DNA of 18,820 nucleotides from Puniceicoccales bacterium (lineage in GTDB: Bacteria; Verrucomicrobiota; Verrucomicrobiia; Opitutales; UBA9783), in assembly GCA_031260015.1 (NCBI GenBank), contig JAIRKR010000024.1, positions 1 to 18,820 on the forward strand. The letters run 5' to 3'. Under the pieces are notes generated by a model that saw only the letters and a list, made by a program, of their open reading frames with translations, had not been told where the DNA came from and made no database searches. Position numbers and translations under genes: made by a program. Positions within the stretch are counted from its first letter, which is position 1. The number at the start of each line of letters is the position of its first letter. This document shows, piece by piece, positions 1-7,008 of this stretch.

Positions 1-2
1 AA

Positions 3-605
3 TGGGTCGTATGCATTACGGAAGGTATCCCCATTCGAGATATGATGACGGTAAAACGGAAACTGTGGGGCTCACGAACCCGATTGATTGGCCCCAATTC
101 TCCCGGAATCATTGTCCCTGGGAAATGTAAAATGGGCATTATGCCGGACGCTATTTTCAAAGAAGGTTCCATCGGCGTCGTTTCTCGTTCCGGAACTTTG
201 ATGTACGAATCCGTATGCCAGTTAACCGAACACGGCTGTGGGCAATCTGCATGCGTAGGTATAGGCGGAGATCCGATTGTTGGAACAACTTTTATCGATG
301 TATTGAAAGCCTTTAATGAGGATTCTCAAACGGAAGCCATTGTACTGATCGGAGAAATCGGCGGATCTGCCGAAGAACATGCCACAGATTATATTAGACA
401 TCACGTCAATAAACCTGTTGCCGCCTTTATCGGAGGACAAACGGCACCGGTTGGTAGACGCATGGGACATGCGGGAGCAATTATTTCTGGAAGTAATGGG
501 ACCGCCATTTCCAAAATAAATGCATTAAAGTCGGCCGGTGTCGAAGTGGCCTTGCATCCTGCAGACATTGGAAATGCACTCATCCGTGCTTTAAAAAGGT
601 CGTAA
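3..605 (+). CDS. sucD: Succinyl-CoA ligase alpha subunit, 5'-truncated by window edge
   Basis: The encoded subunit works with SucB in the TCA cycle, interconverting succinyl-CoA and succinate with substrate-level NTP formation in the cytoplasm. The open frame runs from base 3 to a TAA at 603-605 and gives about 200 residues. The E. coli protein has about 289, so the N-terminal CoA-binding Rossmann domain lies mostly outside the window. Visible hallmarks are ITEGIP near the start, GPNSPGI, the SRSGTL loop, GIGGDP, IGEIGGSAEE, and MGHAGAII with the phosphorylated histidine (codon 468-470). The ATG at 42 is internal to the protein and is not the start. sucB would be expected just upstream but is out of view. 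The family call is very secure. Confidence 0.97.
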   Translation, partial: WVVCITEGIPIRDMMTVKRKLWGSRTRLIGPNSPGIIVPGKCKMGIMPDAIFKEGSIGVVSRSGTLMYESVCQLTEHGCGQSACVGIGGDPIVGTTFIDVLKAFNEDSQTEAIVLIGEIGGSAEEHATDYIRHHVNKPVAAFIGGQTAPVGRRMGHAGAIISGSNGTAISKINALKSAGVEVALHPADIGNALIRALKRS

Positions 606-855
606 AAATGGTTGCTACGGTGCCCATTTTACCGGCTGAGGAGGCTATTTCATCGTAGGTGCCGCCTTTATGAAAGTATCCCAAGGCAACTCATTGTTAA
701 CCTCATATGAACCCGAAAAATAATTTTTTTCAAAAAAAGATTTACAACTCCTTGGATGTTTGTAAAAACGTCTCTTGTTTTTATAGTTGTACTTATTATT
801 ATATTCAAAAGGCCATTCCAAAGGGAATGGCCTTTGTGATTTAAGGGTAGTCTTA
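606..855. other. Convergent spacer between sucD and csp
   Basis: No credible gene is seen here. A weak, AU-rich inverted repeat (605-611 with 624-630, 7 bp) directly follows the sucD stop and might end its transcript. The 17-codon open frame at 608-658 has no support. The only strong element is the hairpin at 808-835, listed separately. Confidence 0.5.
808..835 (-). terminator. Intrinsic terminator of the cold shock gene
   Basis: A perfect 12-bp stem (808-819 with 824-835) has a 4-base loop and sits about 20 bases past the csp stop. Read on the minus strand, the stem runs into TTTT and then AT-rich sequence. On the plus strand only three T follow, so any effect on sucD transcripts would be weaker. 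The stem is GC-rich in its middle and is the best terminator inside the window. Confidence 0.75.
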
Positions 856-1059
856 TTACAAAAGTTGAAGATTACCAGCGGAAGTCTTACCGTGTGACGT
901 AATCAATTCGTAGTGTACTTTTTGGCCTTCGGTCAACGTATCAATACGTGCTTGTTGCAATGCTGTGATGTGTACAAACACATCTTTGTTACCCGATTCA
1001 GGTTGTATAAACCCAAATCCTTTTTTGTGATTAAACCACTTTACTGTACCTGTATTCAT
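856..1059 (-). CDS. csp: Cold shock domain protein (CspA family)
   Basis: This encodes a 67-residue single cold shock domain protein, the usual size for the family. Such proteins bind single-stranded RNA and DNA as chaperones that melt secondary structure and aid translation or antitermination. RNP1 (KGFGFI) and RNP2 (VFVHI) are intact, and the start MNTGTVKWFN is typical. The gene stands alone, with its own terminator downstream and a divergent permease gene upstream. No Shine-Dalgarno sequence precedes the ATG; the leader is AT-rich, as is common for csp genes. Which paralogue it is, and whether cold induces it, cannot be told from sequence. Confidence 0.95.
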   Translation of the reverse strand: MNTGTVKWFNHKKGFGFIQPESGNKDVFVHITALQQARIDTLTEGQKVHYELITSHGKTSAGNLQLL

Positions 1060-1287
1060 TTATTTATTACTGATTGGTTGAGATTTTTTCATCCCTTAAT
1101 ACGCTTTATAAGTTATCCTTATTTCGTATTAAAGAAAAATTAAATAAAACTTTCCTTTGAATACAAGAATTAAACGTAATTTTTAAAGCACACCGCATTA
1201 TTTGTACCGTTCTGAAGGTCAAAAGCAATTTTATATTGCGGCATTTTCCAATTATTCAAAAAATGTGAACAGGCATAAATTTCTAGA

Positions 1288-1315
1288 TTGACATCACGCT
1301 TTGAACCCCTATTTT
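1288..1315 (+). promoter_or_regulatory. Candidate sigma70 promoter for the permease gene
   Basis: A consensus TTGACA (1288-1293) is followed after 16 bases by TATTTT (1310-1315). If used, it gives a leader of about 180 bases before the permease ATG. The -35 match is perfect and the -10 is 4 of 6. In such AT-rich sequence chance matches are common. Confidence 0.4.
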
Positions 1316-1365
1316 TTACTTTATTGGTTTATGTTTTACTTAAAACATATTTATTTGGATGAAAC

Positions 1366-1396
1366 ACGATACGGCCGATGTGCCGTCATGTATCGT
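1366..1396 (+). promoter_or_regulatory. Leader hairpin upstream of the permease gene
   Basis: A 7-bp stem (1366-1372 with 1390-1396) continues inward as GGC/GCC (1373-1375 with 1382-1384) around a 6-base loop, with a 5-base bulge on the 3' side. It lies in the predicted leader, about 110 bases before the ATG. No T-run follows at once, so it is not a plain terminator. It may be regulatory, but nothing in the sequence ties it to a ligand. Confidence 0.3.
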
Positions 1397-1503
1397 TAAT
1401 TGTTGGTTGTTCTCAAAAATATCCTACTCCAATATTGTGTTTCAAGGTTGCAGTAATTTTTTGAGGTATATTTTGTTCAAAAATATTGTTTATTTAATTT
1501 TTT

Positions 1504-2664
1504 ATGAAAAAGAAGACATTAAGTGCTATTTTTTTACTTGTGGGAACCGCTGTGGGTTCCGGACTCATAACATTACCCATGGTATTATCGCAAATTGGAA
1601 TTTTAAGGGCTTGTGGGCTCATGTTACTGTGTACGTTTGTGGCGTACGTAGCCGCTTTAGCACGGTGCGAATTGAATTTACAGTCAAAATGTGACTTTAC
1701 ATTGGAAGATGCAGGTCTGCATTTTTCCGGGAAAATGGCCGCTTTATTGGGGAATATTTGTCTAAAAGTACTGTCATTTTCTCTTTTGTCTGCCTACATT
1801 TATGGGTTAAGCGCCGTTTTTATGCCGGACAGCGTCATGCTAAAAATAATCATTGCCGGCATGCTATTCGTTTTATTTTTGCTTGCTTCAAGTGATATAT
1901 TACACATCAACAAGTACGGTTGTTTTGTGCTCATTAGCATGATAATTGTTACGGTAGCGACTGCCTATACCAAAATAAAGTTCACCTCCTTATCGTTTGA
2001 CTCAGATACGGTTATTTGTTCGAATATGTACGTCGTTTTACCCATTTTATTCACTTCGTTTGGATTTCATGGATCCTTGCATTCTCTCACCAAATTCTGT
2101 AACAACGATGCAAAAATGATCCAAAGAGCCTGTCTATGGGGGAGTTCCATTGCGGCAAGCATCTATTTTATTTGGTATGTGAGCATTACGCTGTTATTAA
2201 AAGGCGCACACAAGAATTCACTCAACCCATTGAACGTACATGAATGGTTAGCCCTATTGAAATCTTTAATCCCCGGATATCTTATTGAAGGGCTCGTTGT
2301 TTTTACGATTTCAACTTCCATGATAGGTGTTGGCATAGCGCTGATGGATGACTTACATCGCTTGGCAGATCGTTGTCATCTCAAGTGTCGTCCCATAACG
2401 CGGCGCATTTTGTTATCCGGATTAACTATACTGCCGGCCATCATCGTTGCCGTATGGATTCCGGAAGCTTTTATCAATGTACTAAGCTTTTCGGGATGCA
2501 TCTTGGCTGTTTTGGCCATTATGCTTCCTTTGTTTTTACTGTCTAAGATTTCTGGGAAGCTTTATTTTAGCGTTTTAAATTTTAGTACATGGAAAATTTT
2601 CCTGTGGCTATTTAGTGTTGGTATTATCGTATGCGAATGTTTGCACCTATTGAGACCCCTATAA
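1504..2664 (+). CDS. Aromatic amino acid permease, TyrP-like (HAAAP family)
   Basis: This encodes a 386-residue inner-membrane protein with about eleven hydrophobic spans and almost no soluble domain. The first span carries GTAVGSGLITLP, matching the GTxIGAGxLALP signature of the hydroxy/aromatic amino acid permease family. FTSFGFHGS in the middle and the MIGVGIALMDDL segment match the corresponding parts of TyrP, including the chlamydial TyrP I recall. It likely imports tyrosine or tryptophan with protons; which substrate cannot be decided. The start is preceded by an AT-rich leader with no ribosome binding site. It is transcribed divergently from csp and has a weak terminator downstream, so it is probably a single-gene unit. 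An importer of this kind would suit an amino acid auxotroph. Confidence 0.85.
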   Translation: MKKKTLSAIFLLVGTAVGSGLITLPMVLSQIGILRACGLMLLCTFVAYVAALARCELNLQSKCDFTLEDAGLHFSGKMAALLGNICLKVLSFSLLSAYIYGLSAVFMPDSVMLKIIIAGMLFVLFLLASSDILHINKYGCFVLISMIIVTVATAYTKIKFTSLSFDSDTVICSNMYVVLPILFTSFGFHGSLHSLTKFCNNDAKMIQRACLWGSSIAASIYFIWYVSITLLLKGAHKNSLNPLNVHEWLALLKSLIPGYLIEGLVVFTISTSMIGVGIALMDDLHRLADRCHLKCRPITRRILLSGLTILPAIIVAVWIPEAFINVLSFSGCILAVLAIMLPLFLLSKISGKLYFSVLNFSTWKIFLWLFSVGIIVCECLHLLRPL

Positions 2665-2713
2665 AATAGATGAGCAATGCGAATATTTATTCTTTTCAGA
2701 CCATGAACCGCAT

Positions 2714-2734
2714 TGCAAGAGTGCTTGCATTTTT
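2714..2734 (+). terminator. Weak intrinsic terminator after the permease gene
   Basis: A 6-bp stem (2714-2719 with 2724-2729) with a 4-base loop is followed at once by five T, about 50 bases past the permease stop. The short stem makes this only a plausible terminator. Confidence 0.4.
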
Positions 2735-2827
2735 CCGTTTTGGATATTTTAGGGCGCAATGAGGGTTTTTAAGTATTTTACTTGAAGTTAAGTTGAATAC
2801 AAGTGATAGTCGTACGTCACCATCGGT

Positions 2828-4021
2828 ATGAAGTGTTTGAGGATTGTTTGTGTGCTTTACGGACTTCTGGTGAATGTTGCTTTGCATGGGAGTCCTACGT
2901 CCAATTTGGAAGATGGGGATGGGTATACTTTCTTTGTTGTGTCTGAAAATATTCAATTGCGAGAAATTTTCGAACGAATTTTACAATTACACGGAGGGTT
3001 GAAAAAATCCAGTGCCACTGGACAATTGAATATTACGGTTGAGGCACGACCAGCTCGGATCAAGGTTTATTTGTCTAGAGAAAGCACGAAATCGCGTAAA
3101 TTGATTTGCGAGGGGCCGGATACGCTGAAAACATGTATCGACGCGTGTAATCATATTGTAGCCTGTATTTTTCAGACACCTGGATTTTTCCATTCTACAT
3201 TGGTTTTTGTTTCGGATGTTTCTGGGCATTCCGAACTGTATTTGTCCGATTTGCTGTTCGAAAAAGTAGTTCAACTGACGCAAGATCATGCTGCGATTTT
3301 ACATCCCCGGTGGCATCCTAAAGGCACGCACATCGTTTATACGACGTGTGGTAAGTCCGGGTTTCCGGATATTTATTGCATGCATTTGGCTTCAAAATCA
3401 ACCACGGCTATTGCGCAGTATCGCGGCACAAACGCATCGGGCTGTTTCAGTCCTTCGGGTAAACAATTAGCCATGGTATTGTCCCTAAAAGGGATTCCGC
3501 AGATTTATACGTCCGATCTGAATGGTAAAAATTTGCGTGCCATTACTCAATGCAGCGGCATTAAAACTTCACCCATTTGGCTTGGGAATCAGAACCTAAT
3601 ATTTGGGTGGGACGAAAGTGGTTGCGGTCCACAATTGTGTAAAATATCTACGTTAAAATGGAAAAATTCCTTTAATAATCTCCAAAAGATACAAATCCCT
3701 TTGAGTCATTTTGTGGATGAGGCCGCTTTAAGTTTAGATAAAAGCAGGCTTCTCTTTACGGCAGTCATCCATAGAACGTTTCAATTGGGTTTATTGGACC
3801 TAAATTCCAAAGAAGCTCGCTTTGTAACCCAAGGTCCCTTGGATCATGTGGAAGGTTGTTGGTTGGCAGATGGACGTCATATTGTGTGTACAGAAAAAAA
3901 TGTTGGTAAGCGTAAGTTGGTAATATACGATACGCAGACAGGGAAGAGGATACCCTTGCCCTGCGATTCTTGGAACAATACTTCCCAGGCGGATGCGTTG
4001 CCCTATGATTACTTTAATTGA
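2828..4021 (+). CDS. TolB-like periplasmic beta-propeller protein
   Basis: This encodes 397 residues. The N-terminus is a classic signal peptide: basic MKCLR, a hydrophobic core to about residue 18, then a likely cleavage site near HGS. An N-terminal alpha/beta domain of about 120 residues precedes a WD40-like (PD40) propeller with blades such as SELYLSD...VQLTQDHAAILHPRW, FPDIYCMH, and GCFSPSGKQLAM followed by IYTSDLNG. This is the TolB layout. TolB links Pal and the Tol machine to keep the outer membrane attached during division, so a diderm cell is implied. No tolA, tolQ, tolR or pal lies nearby, so true TolB function is inferred. The 3' end overlaps the LptF/G-like gene by 17 bases. It is the first gene of a probable operon with that gene, dnaG and rpoD. 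Confidence 0.8.
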   Translation: MKCLRIVCVLYGLLVNVALHGSPTSNLEDGDGYTFFVVSENIQLREIFERILQLHGGLKKSSATGQLNITVEARPARIKVYLSRESTKSRKLICEGPDTLKTCIDACNHIVACIFQTPGFFHSTLVFVSDVSGHSELYLSDLLFEKVVQLTQDHAAILHPRWHPKGTHIVYTTCGKSGFPDIYCMHLASKSTTAIAQYRGTNASGCFSPSGKQLAMVLSLKGIPQIYTSDLNGKNLRAITQCSGIKTSPIWLGNQNLIFGWDESGCGPQLCKISTLKWKNSFNNLQKIQIPLSHFVDEAALSLDKSRLLFTAVIHRTFQLGLLDLNSKEARFVTQGPLDHVEGCWLADGRHIVCTEKNVGKRKLVIYDTQTGKRIPLPCDSWNNTSQADALPYDYFN

Positions 4022-5123
4022 TCGTTACATAGTCAAAGAATGGTGCAAGGCGATGGGAGTTGCCCTGATGCTCATTATGGGCATACTCATTCTGGAGGAT
4101 ATGTACAAGTATTTGAAGACGTTTATTGAAAAAGGGGCATCTTTATCCACGTTGATGACATATTATACTTTCATGATTCCGAATTGCTTTCACACCATTT
4201 TACCCGTTGCTTTTTTCATATCGGTTTTGTACGTACTCAACGATATGCAAGCCCACAATGAGGTAGCGGCTTTGCGTGCAGCGGGATTAACCATCTTTAG
4301 AATTACGCTTAGTTTTTGGTGTGTAGCCGCGTCACTAACCATTTGCATGCTCATTTTTAATATTCAAGTTTTACCCTATGCGGCGGATCGTATACAATCG
4401 ATCGTACGTTCCATCGATTATAACGATCAGAAGCGGCGTCATCTGACGCCAAATGCCATTGGCGTGGAATCCAATTTAAGTTTCTACAATGCCCAAAAAC
4501 ATCGTTTGTGGTTTTTTTCTCAGTTTAGCTTGTACACTTACAGTGGAACTTATGCTACCCTATGCTTATTGGATGAACAAGGCAAAGAAGTTGAACGTAT
4601 CAATGCGCGATCGGTTCGTTTCGATAATTATCGAAATATTTGGATTTTTAATGAAGGAAAACGTTGGATTTTTAATAAAAATCATTACGAACCAACACGT
4701 TTTATTGCATTCGACGAATATGCTATACGTTGTGACGATACACCCCATTTGATGAAAATTGCCAACACACCGCTCAAGAGTCTTAACATGAATGATTTAA
4801 AATTAATTTTAAAGTTTGCACCGCTGCACCATGCGTGTTTTCTCGAGCACCGCGTAAAGTATTATTCCATTCTTTCCAGTCCATTAATTCTTTTTATGAC
4901 TGTTTTGCTGGCGGTTCCTTTTTCTTTGACAGGTGTACGTAATAATCCTATGGTGGGAATTTCGAAGGCGGCAGGATTGTTTTTTTGTTACTACATCTTT
5001 AGCAGCCTGGGACGTACATTGGGCGCGCAGGGTATCTTGAGTCCTCTATGGGCCGCTTGGTTGCCCAATATACTTATGCTTATTGTAGGCATCTTTTTGT
5101 ACAAGCAATTGGCTCCTAAATAA
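4005..5123 (+). CDS. LptF/LptG-type lipopolysaccharide export permease (YjgP/YjgQ)
   Basis: This encodes a 372-residue inner-membrane permease. In the Lpt system, LptF and LptG with the LptB ATPase extract lipopolysaccharide from the inner membrane and pass it to LptC/LptA. Three N-terminal spans (about 15-31, 58-78, 101-123) and three C-terminal spans (about 289-306, 318-336, 347-367) flank a periplasmic jelly-roll-like domain, which is the family layout. The conserved cytoplasmic motif NEVAALRAAG is at 85-94. I chose the ATG at 4005 (MITLIDRYIVKEW) because the family begins with this pattern; an in-frame ATG at 3993 would add four residues. Its start lies inside the TolB-like gene and dnaG follows after 7 bases, so translational coupling is likely. 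LptF and LptG cannot be told apart here; the partner gene is not in view. Confidence 0.85.
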   Translation: MITLIDRYIVKEWCKAMGVALMLIMGILILEDMYKYLKTFIEKGASLSTLMTYYTFMIPNCFHTILPVAFFISVLYVLNDMQAHNEVAALRAAGLTIFRITLSFWCVAASLTICMLIFNIQVLPYAADRIQSIVRSIDYNDQKRRHLTPNAIGVESNLSFYNAQKHRLWFFSQFSLYTYSGTYATLCLLDEQGKEVERINARSVRFDNYRNIWIFNEGKRWIFNKNHYEPTRFIAFDEYAIRCDDTPHLMKIANTPLKSLNMNDLKLILKFAPLHHACFLEHRVKYYSILSSPLILFMTVLLAVPFSLTGVRNNPMVGISKAAGLFFCYYIFSSLGRTLGAQGILSPLWAAWLPNILMLIVGIFLYKQLAPK

Positions 5124-5130
5124 TTCGCTT

Positions 5131-6987
5131 ATGCCCTTCGTTTCACGTGCTTGTTTAGAACAAATCCGTCAGCGAGTTTCCATCGTTGACGTCGTATCTC
5201 CGTACGTGCGTTTGAAGCCAGCAGGACATGTTTTTAAGGGACTCAGCCCCTTTTCTAATGAAAAAACCCCTTCATTCTTTGTGGATCCGCAGAAAAATGT
5301 ATTTAAGTGTTTCAGTAGTGGGTATGCGGGCGACATGTTTAGATTTTTAGAACTGAAAGAGCAGTTGTCGTTTGGCGAGGCCGTCGAATGGATTGCGGAA
5401 AGATTCAATGTACCCCTTGAATACGAACGCGATGGGGGACGTTTTGTGGAAAATGTAGCGCGATCGAACAAAAAAGTTTTGTGGGACATTTATTCCAAGG
5501 CGGAACAATTTTTTAAAAAGTATTTCTGGACCTCCGATAATTACAGCCTCCAAGTACGCGATTATTGGGAAAAAATGCGTGGATTCGGTAAAGAATCTGC
5601 GCAAACTTTTTCCATAGGTTTCGCACCCATGGATCGCTTTGAGTTGTATAAATATTTGCATCGTGATGGCTACGAGCATTCCGTTTTACAGCAAAGTGGC
5701 TTATTCTACGCTTCTAAGAATGGAGCGCAAAGAGACTTAGCGTGCCGTTACCAAGGTCGGTTGATTTTACCGATCAAAGATATTCAGGGACGTACCATTG
5801 CCTTTTCGGGTCGCTGCCTCCCTTTTGTGGAGAATTCAGGAGATCCAACGCGTGATGCCAAGTATGTTAACTCTCCGGAAACGCCTATTTTTGTAAAAGG
5901 CAATCAATTATTCAATCTGCATCAGGCACGTCAGCATTTTGATGGCACGCAAGCATTTTTTTTGGTGGAGGGCCCGCTCGACGTCGTACGATGCTGGGAG
6001 TGTGGCTTAAAAACGGCCGTTGCTCCCCAAGGGACAGGCCTGACCGAAATGCAATTGAAATTGTTGCAAAGATATTCGAATTTTATTGTAGGTATGTTTG
6101 ATGGTGACAATGCGGGTGTAAAAGCAGGGTTACGCTTGATGGATTTAGGCTTACCCTTAGGATTGCAATTACAGTACGTTTTATTGGATTCGGATGCGGA
6201 TCCAGATACTTGGCTTGCGTCGCAAAAAGATGGATGTACGCATGAGTCATTACTGAAAAAATCTCTGACGTCGATTCCTTTCATAATGCAGGCCTTCCGG
6301 CGATTGGAAGCCAATGAAAAAGTGGCAGAACGCTTGGCCGTGGATTTTATCTATTCTATTTTAACGAAGTGTCCTTCCGCAATTGTAAAATATGAAAGTC
6401 TACGAACATTATCGGGTGAAACGGGAATGCCGCTGAAAGTTTTGGAAGAAGACTTTCGAAGACTAGATGCCAAACATACGATACAATACACGATCAATGA
6501 CGAGAAGATGTCCGTAAAAGTTGGGTCCTATTGGGATTCTGCGGAGGGCCAGCTCTTGGGATTCTTATTTCATAAATCAGAATGTACGGCTTATATTTTT
6601 GAAGTTCTGTCTTTGGACTGGATTGATACGACCATTCCGGTAGGCCAATTACTGTTCAAAATTGTCCACACGTTTATTACCGATGGTGTTGAACCGCTGA
6701 CGATGACAACAATGGAAGCTTTGCATTTGAGTGAATCTGAAAGGGAATTATGGTACCAAATTGCAGCAGAACCCTTTCAAATGGAAGATGGACAAAAAAT
6801 ATTAGTGACAATTTTGCAACAATTGTATAAAAAGTTCTTAAAAAAGTGTATTTCCAACATTGACAAAGAGATGGCAAAAAGTTCTATCATCAGTGCGGAT
6901 AAAGTAGAGCAGCTTCGCATAGAACGTTATCGATTGAAAAAAGCACTTGTTAATGTGCATTTAGAAGTTCGCTGGAACGAACAATAA
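5131..6987 (+). CDS. dnaG: DNA primase with degenerate zinc-binding domain
   Basis: This encodes a 618-residue replicative primase that makes RNA primers at the fork together with the DnaB helicase. Order: CHC2-like zinc-binding domain (about 1-100), RNA polymerase core with YQGRLILPI and IAFSGR, TOPRIM with VEGPLDV (E280) and FDGDNAG (D324, D326), then a helical C-terminal helicase-binding region. The metal-binding TOPRIM acidic residues are intact. The zinc site is not: the usual CPFH reads SPFS (S39, S42), and the usual CxxC reads CFSS (C60, S63). Only one of four ligands remains, though the surrounding fold motif NEKTPSF and the GD after the second pair are kept. The gene starts 7 bases after the LptF/G-like gene and ends 21 bases before rpoD. 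No Shine-Dalgarno sequence is seen. Confidence 0.95.
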   Translation: MPFVSRACLEQIRQRVSIVDVVSPYVRLKPAGHVFKGLSPFSNEKTPSFFVDPQKNVFKCFSSGYAGDMFRFLELKEQLSFGEAVEWIAERFNVPLEYERDGGRFVENVARSNKKVLWDIYSKAEQFFKKYFWTSDNYSLQVRDYWEKMRGFGKESAQTFSIGFAPMDRFELYKYLHRDGYEHSVLQQSGLFYASKNGAQRDLACRYQGRLILPIKDIQGRTIAFSGRCLPFVENSGDPTRDAKYVNSPETPIFVKGNQLFNLHQARQHFDGTQAFFLVEGPLDVVRCWECGLKTAVAPQGTGLTEMQLKLLQRYSNFIVGMFDGDNAGVKAGLRLMDLGLPLGLQLQYVLLDSDADPDTWLASQKDGCTHESLLKKSLTSIPFIMQAFRRLEANEKVAERLAVDFIYSILTKCPSAIVKYESLRTLSGETGMPLKVLEEDFRRLDAKHTIQYTINDEKMSVKVGSYWDSAEGQLLGFLFHKSECTAYIFEVLSLDWIDTTIPVGQLLFKIVHTFITDGVEPLTMTTMEALHLSESERELWYQIAAEPFQMEDGQKILVTILQQLYKKFLKKCISNIDKEMAKSSIISADKVEQLRIERYRLKKALVNVHLEVRWNEQ

Positions 6988-7008
6988 CCTTATTATTGCA
7001 TTTTTCTG

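Larger units (their letters stand above)
1060..1503. other. AT-rich divergent regulatory spacer
   Basis: This 444-base gap lies between the divergent csp and permease genes and must hold both promoters. A sigma70-type promoter toward the permease and a leader hairpin are listed separately. Toward csp there are several weak AT-rich -10 candidates, and none is clearly best. An open frame starting at 1359 overlaps the permease in another frame and has no family features. No tRNA or other recognisable RNA gene was seen. Confidence 0.5.

Noticed and set aside
608..658. 17-codon open frame directly after sucD
   Set aside because: It is too short, has no ribosome binding site, and overlaps a weak inverted repeat. 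Nothing supports translation.
1359..1694. 111-codon open frame upstream of and overlapping the permease gene
   Set aside because: It runs through the AT-rich leader and overlaps the permease in another frame. Its protein shows no domain features, and the permease frame has clear family motifs.
2702..2761. 19-codon open frame between the permease and TolB-like genes
   Set aside because: It spans the terminator hairpin and has no coding features.
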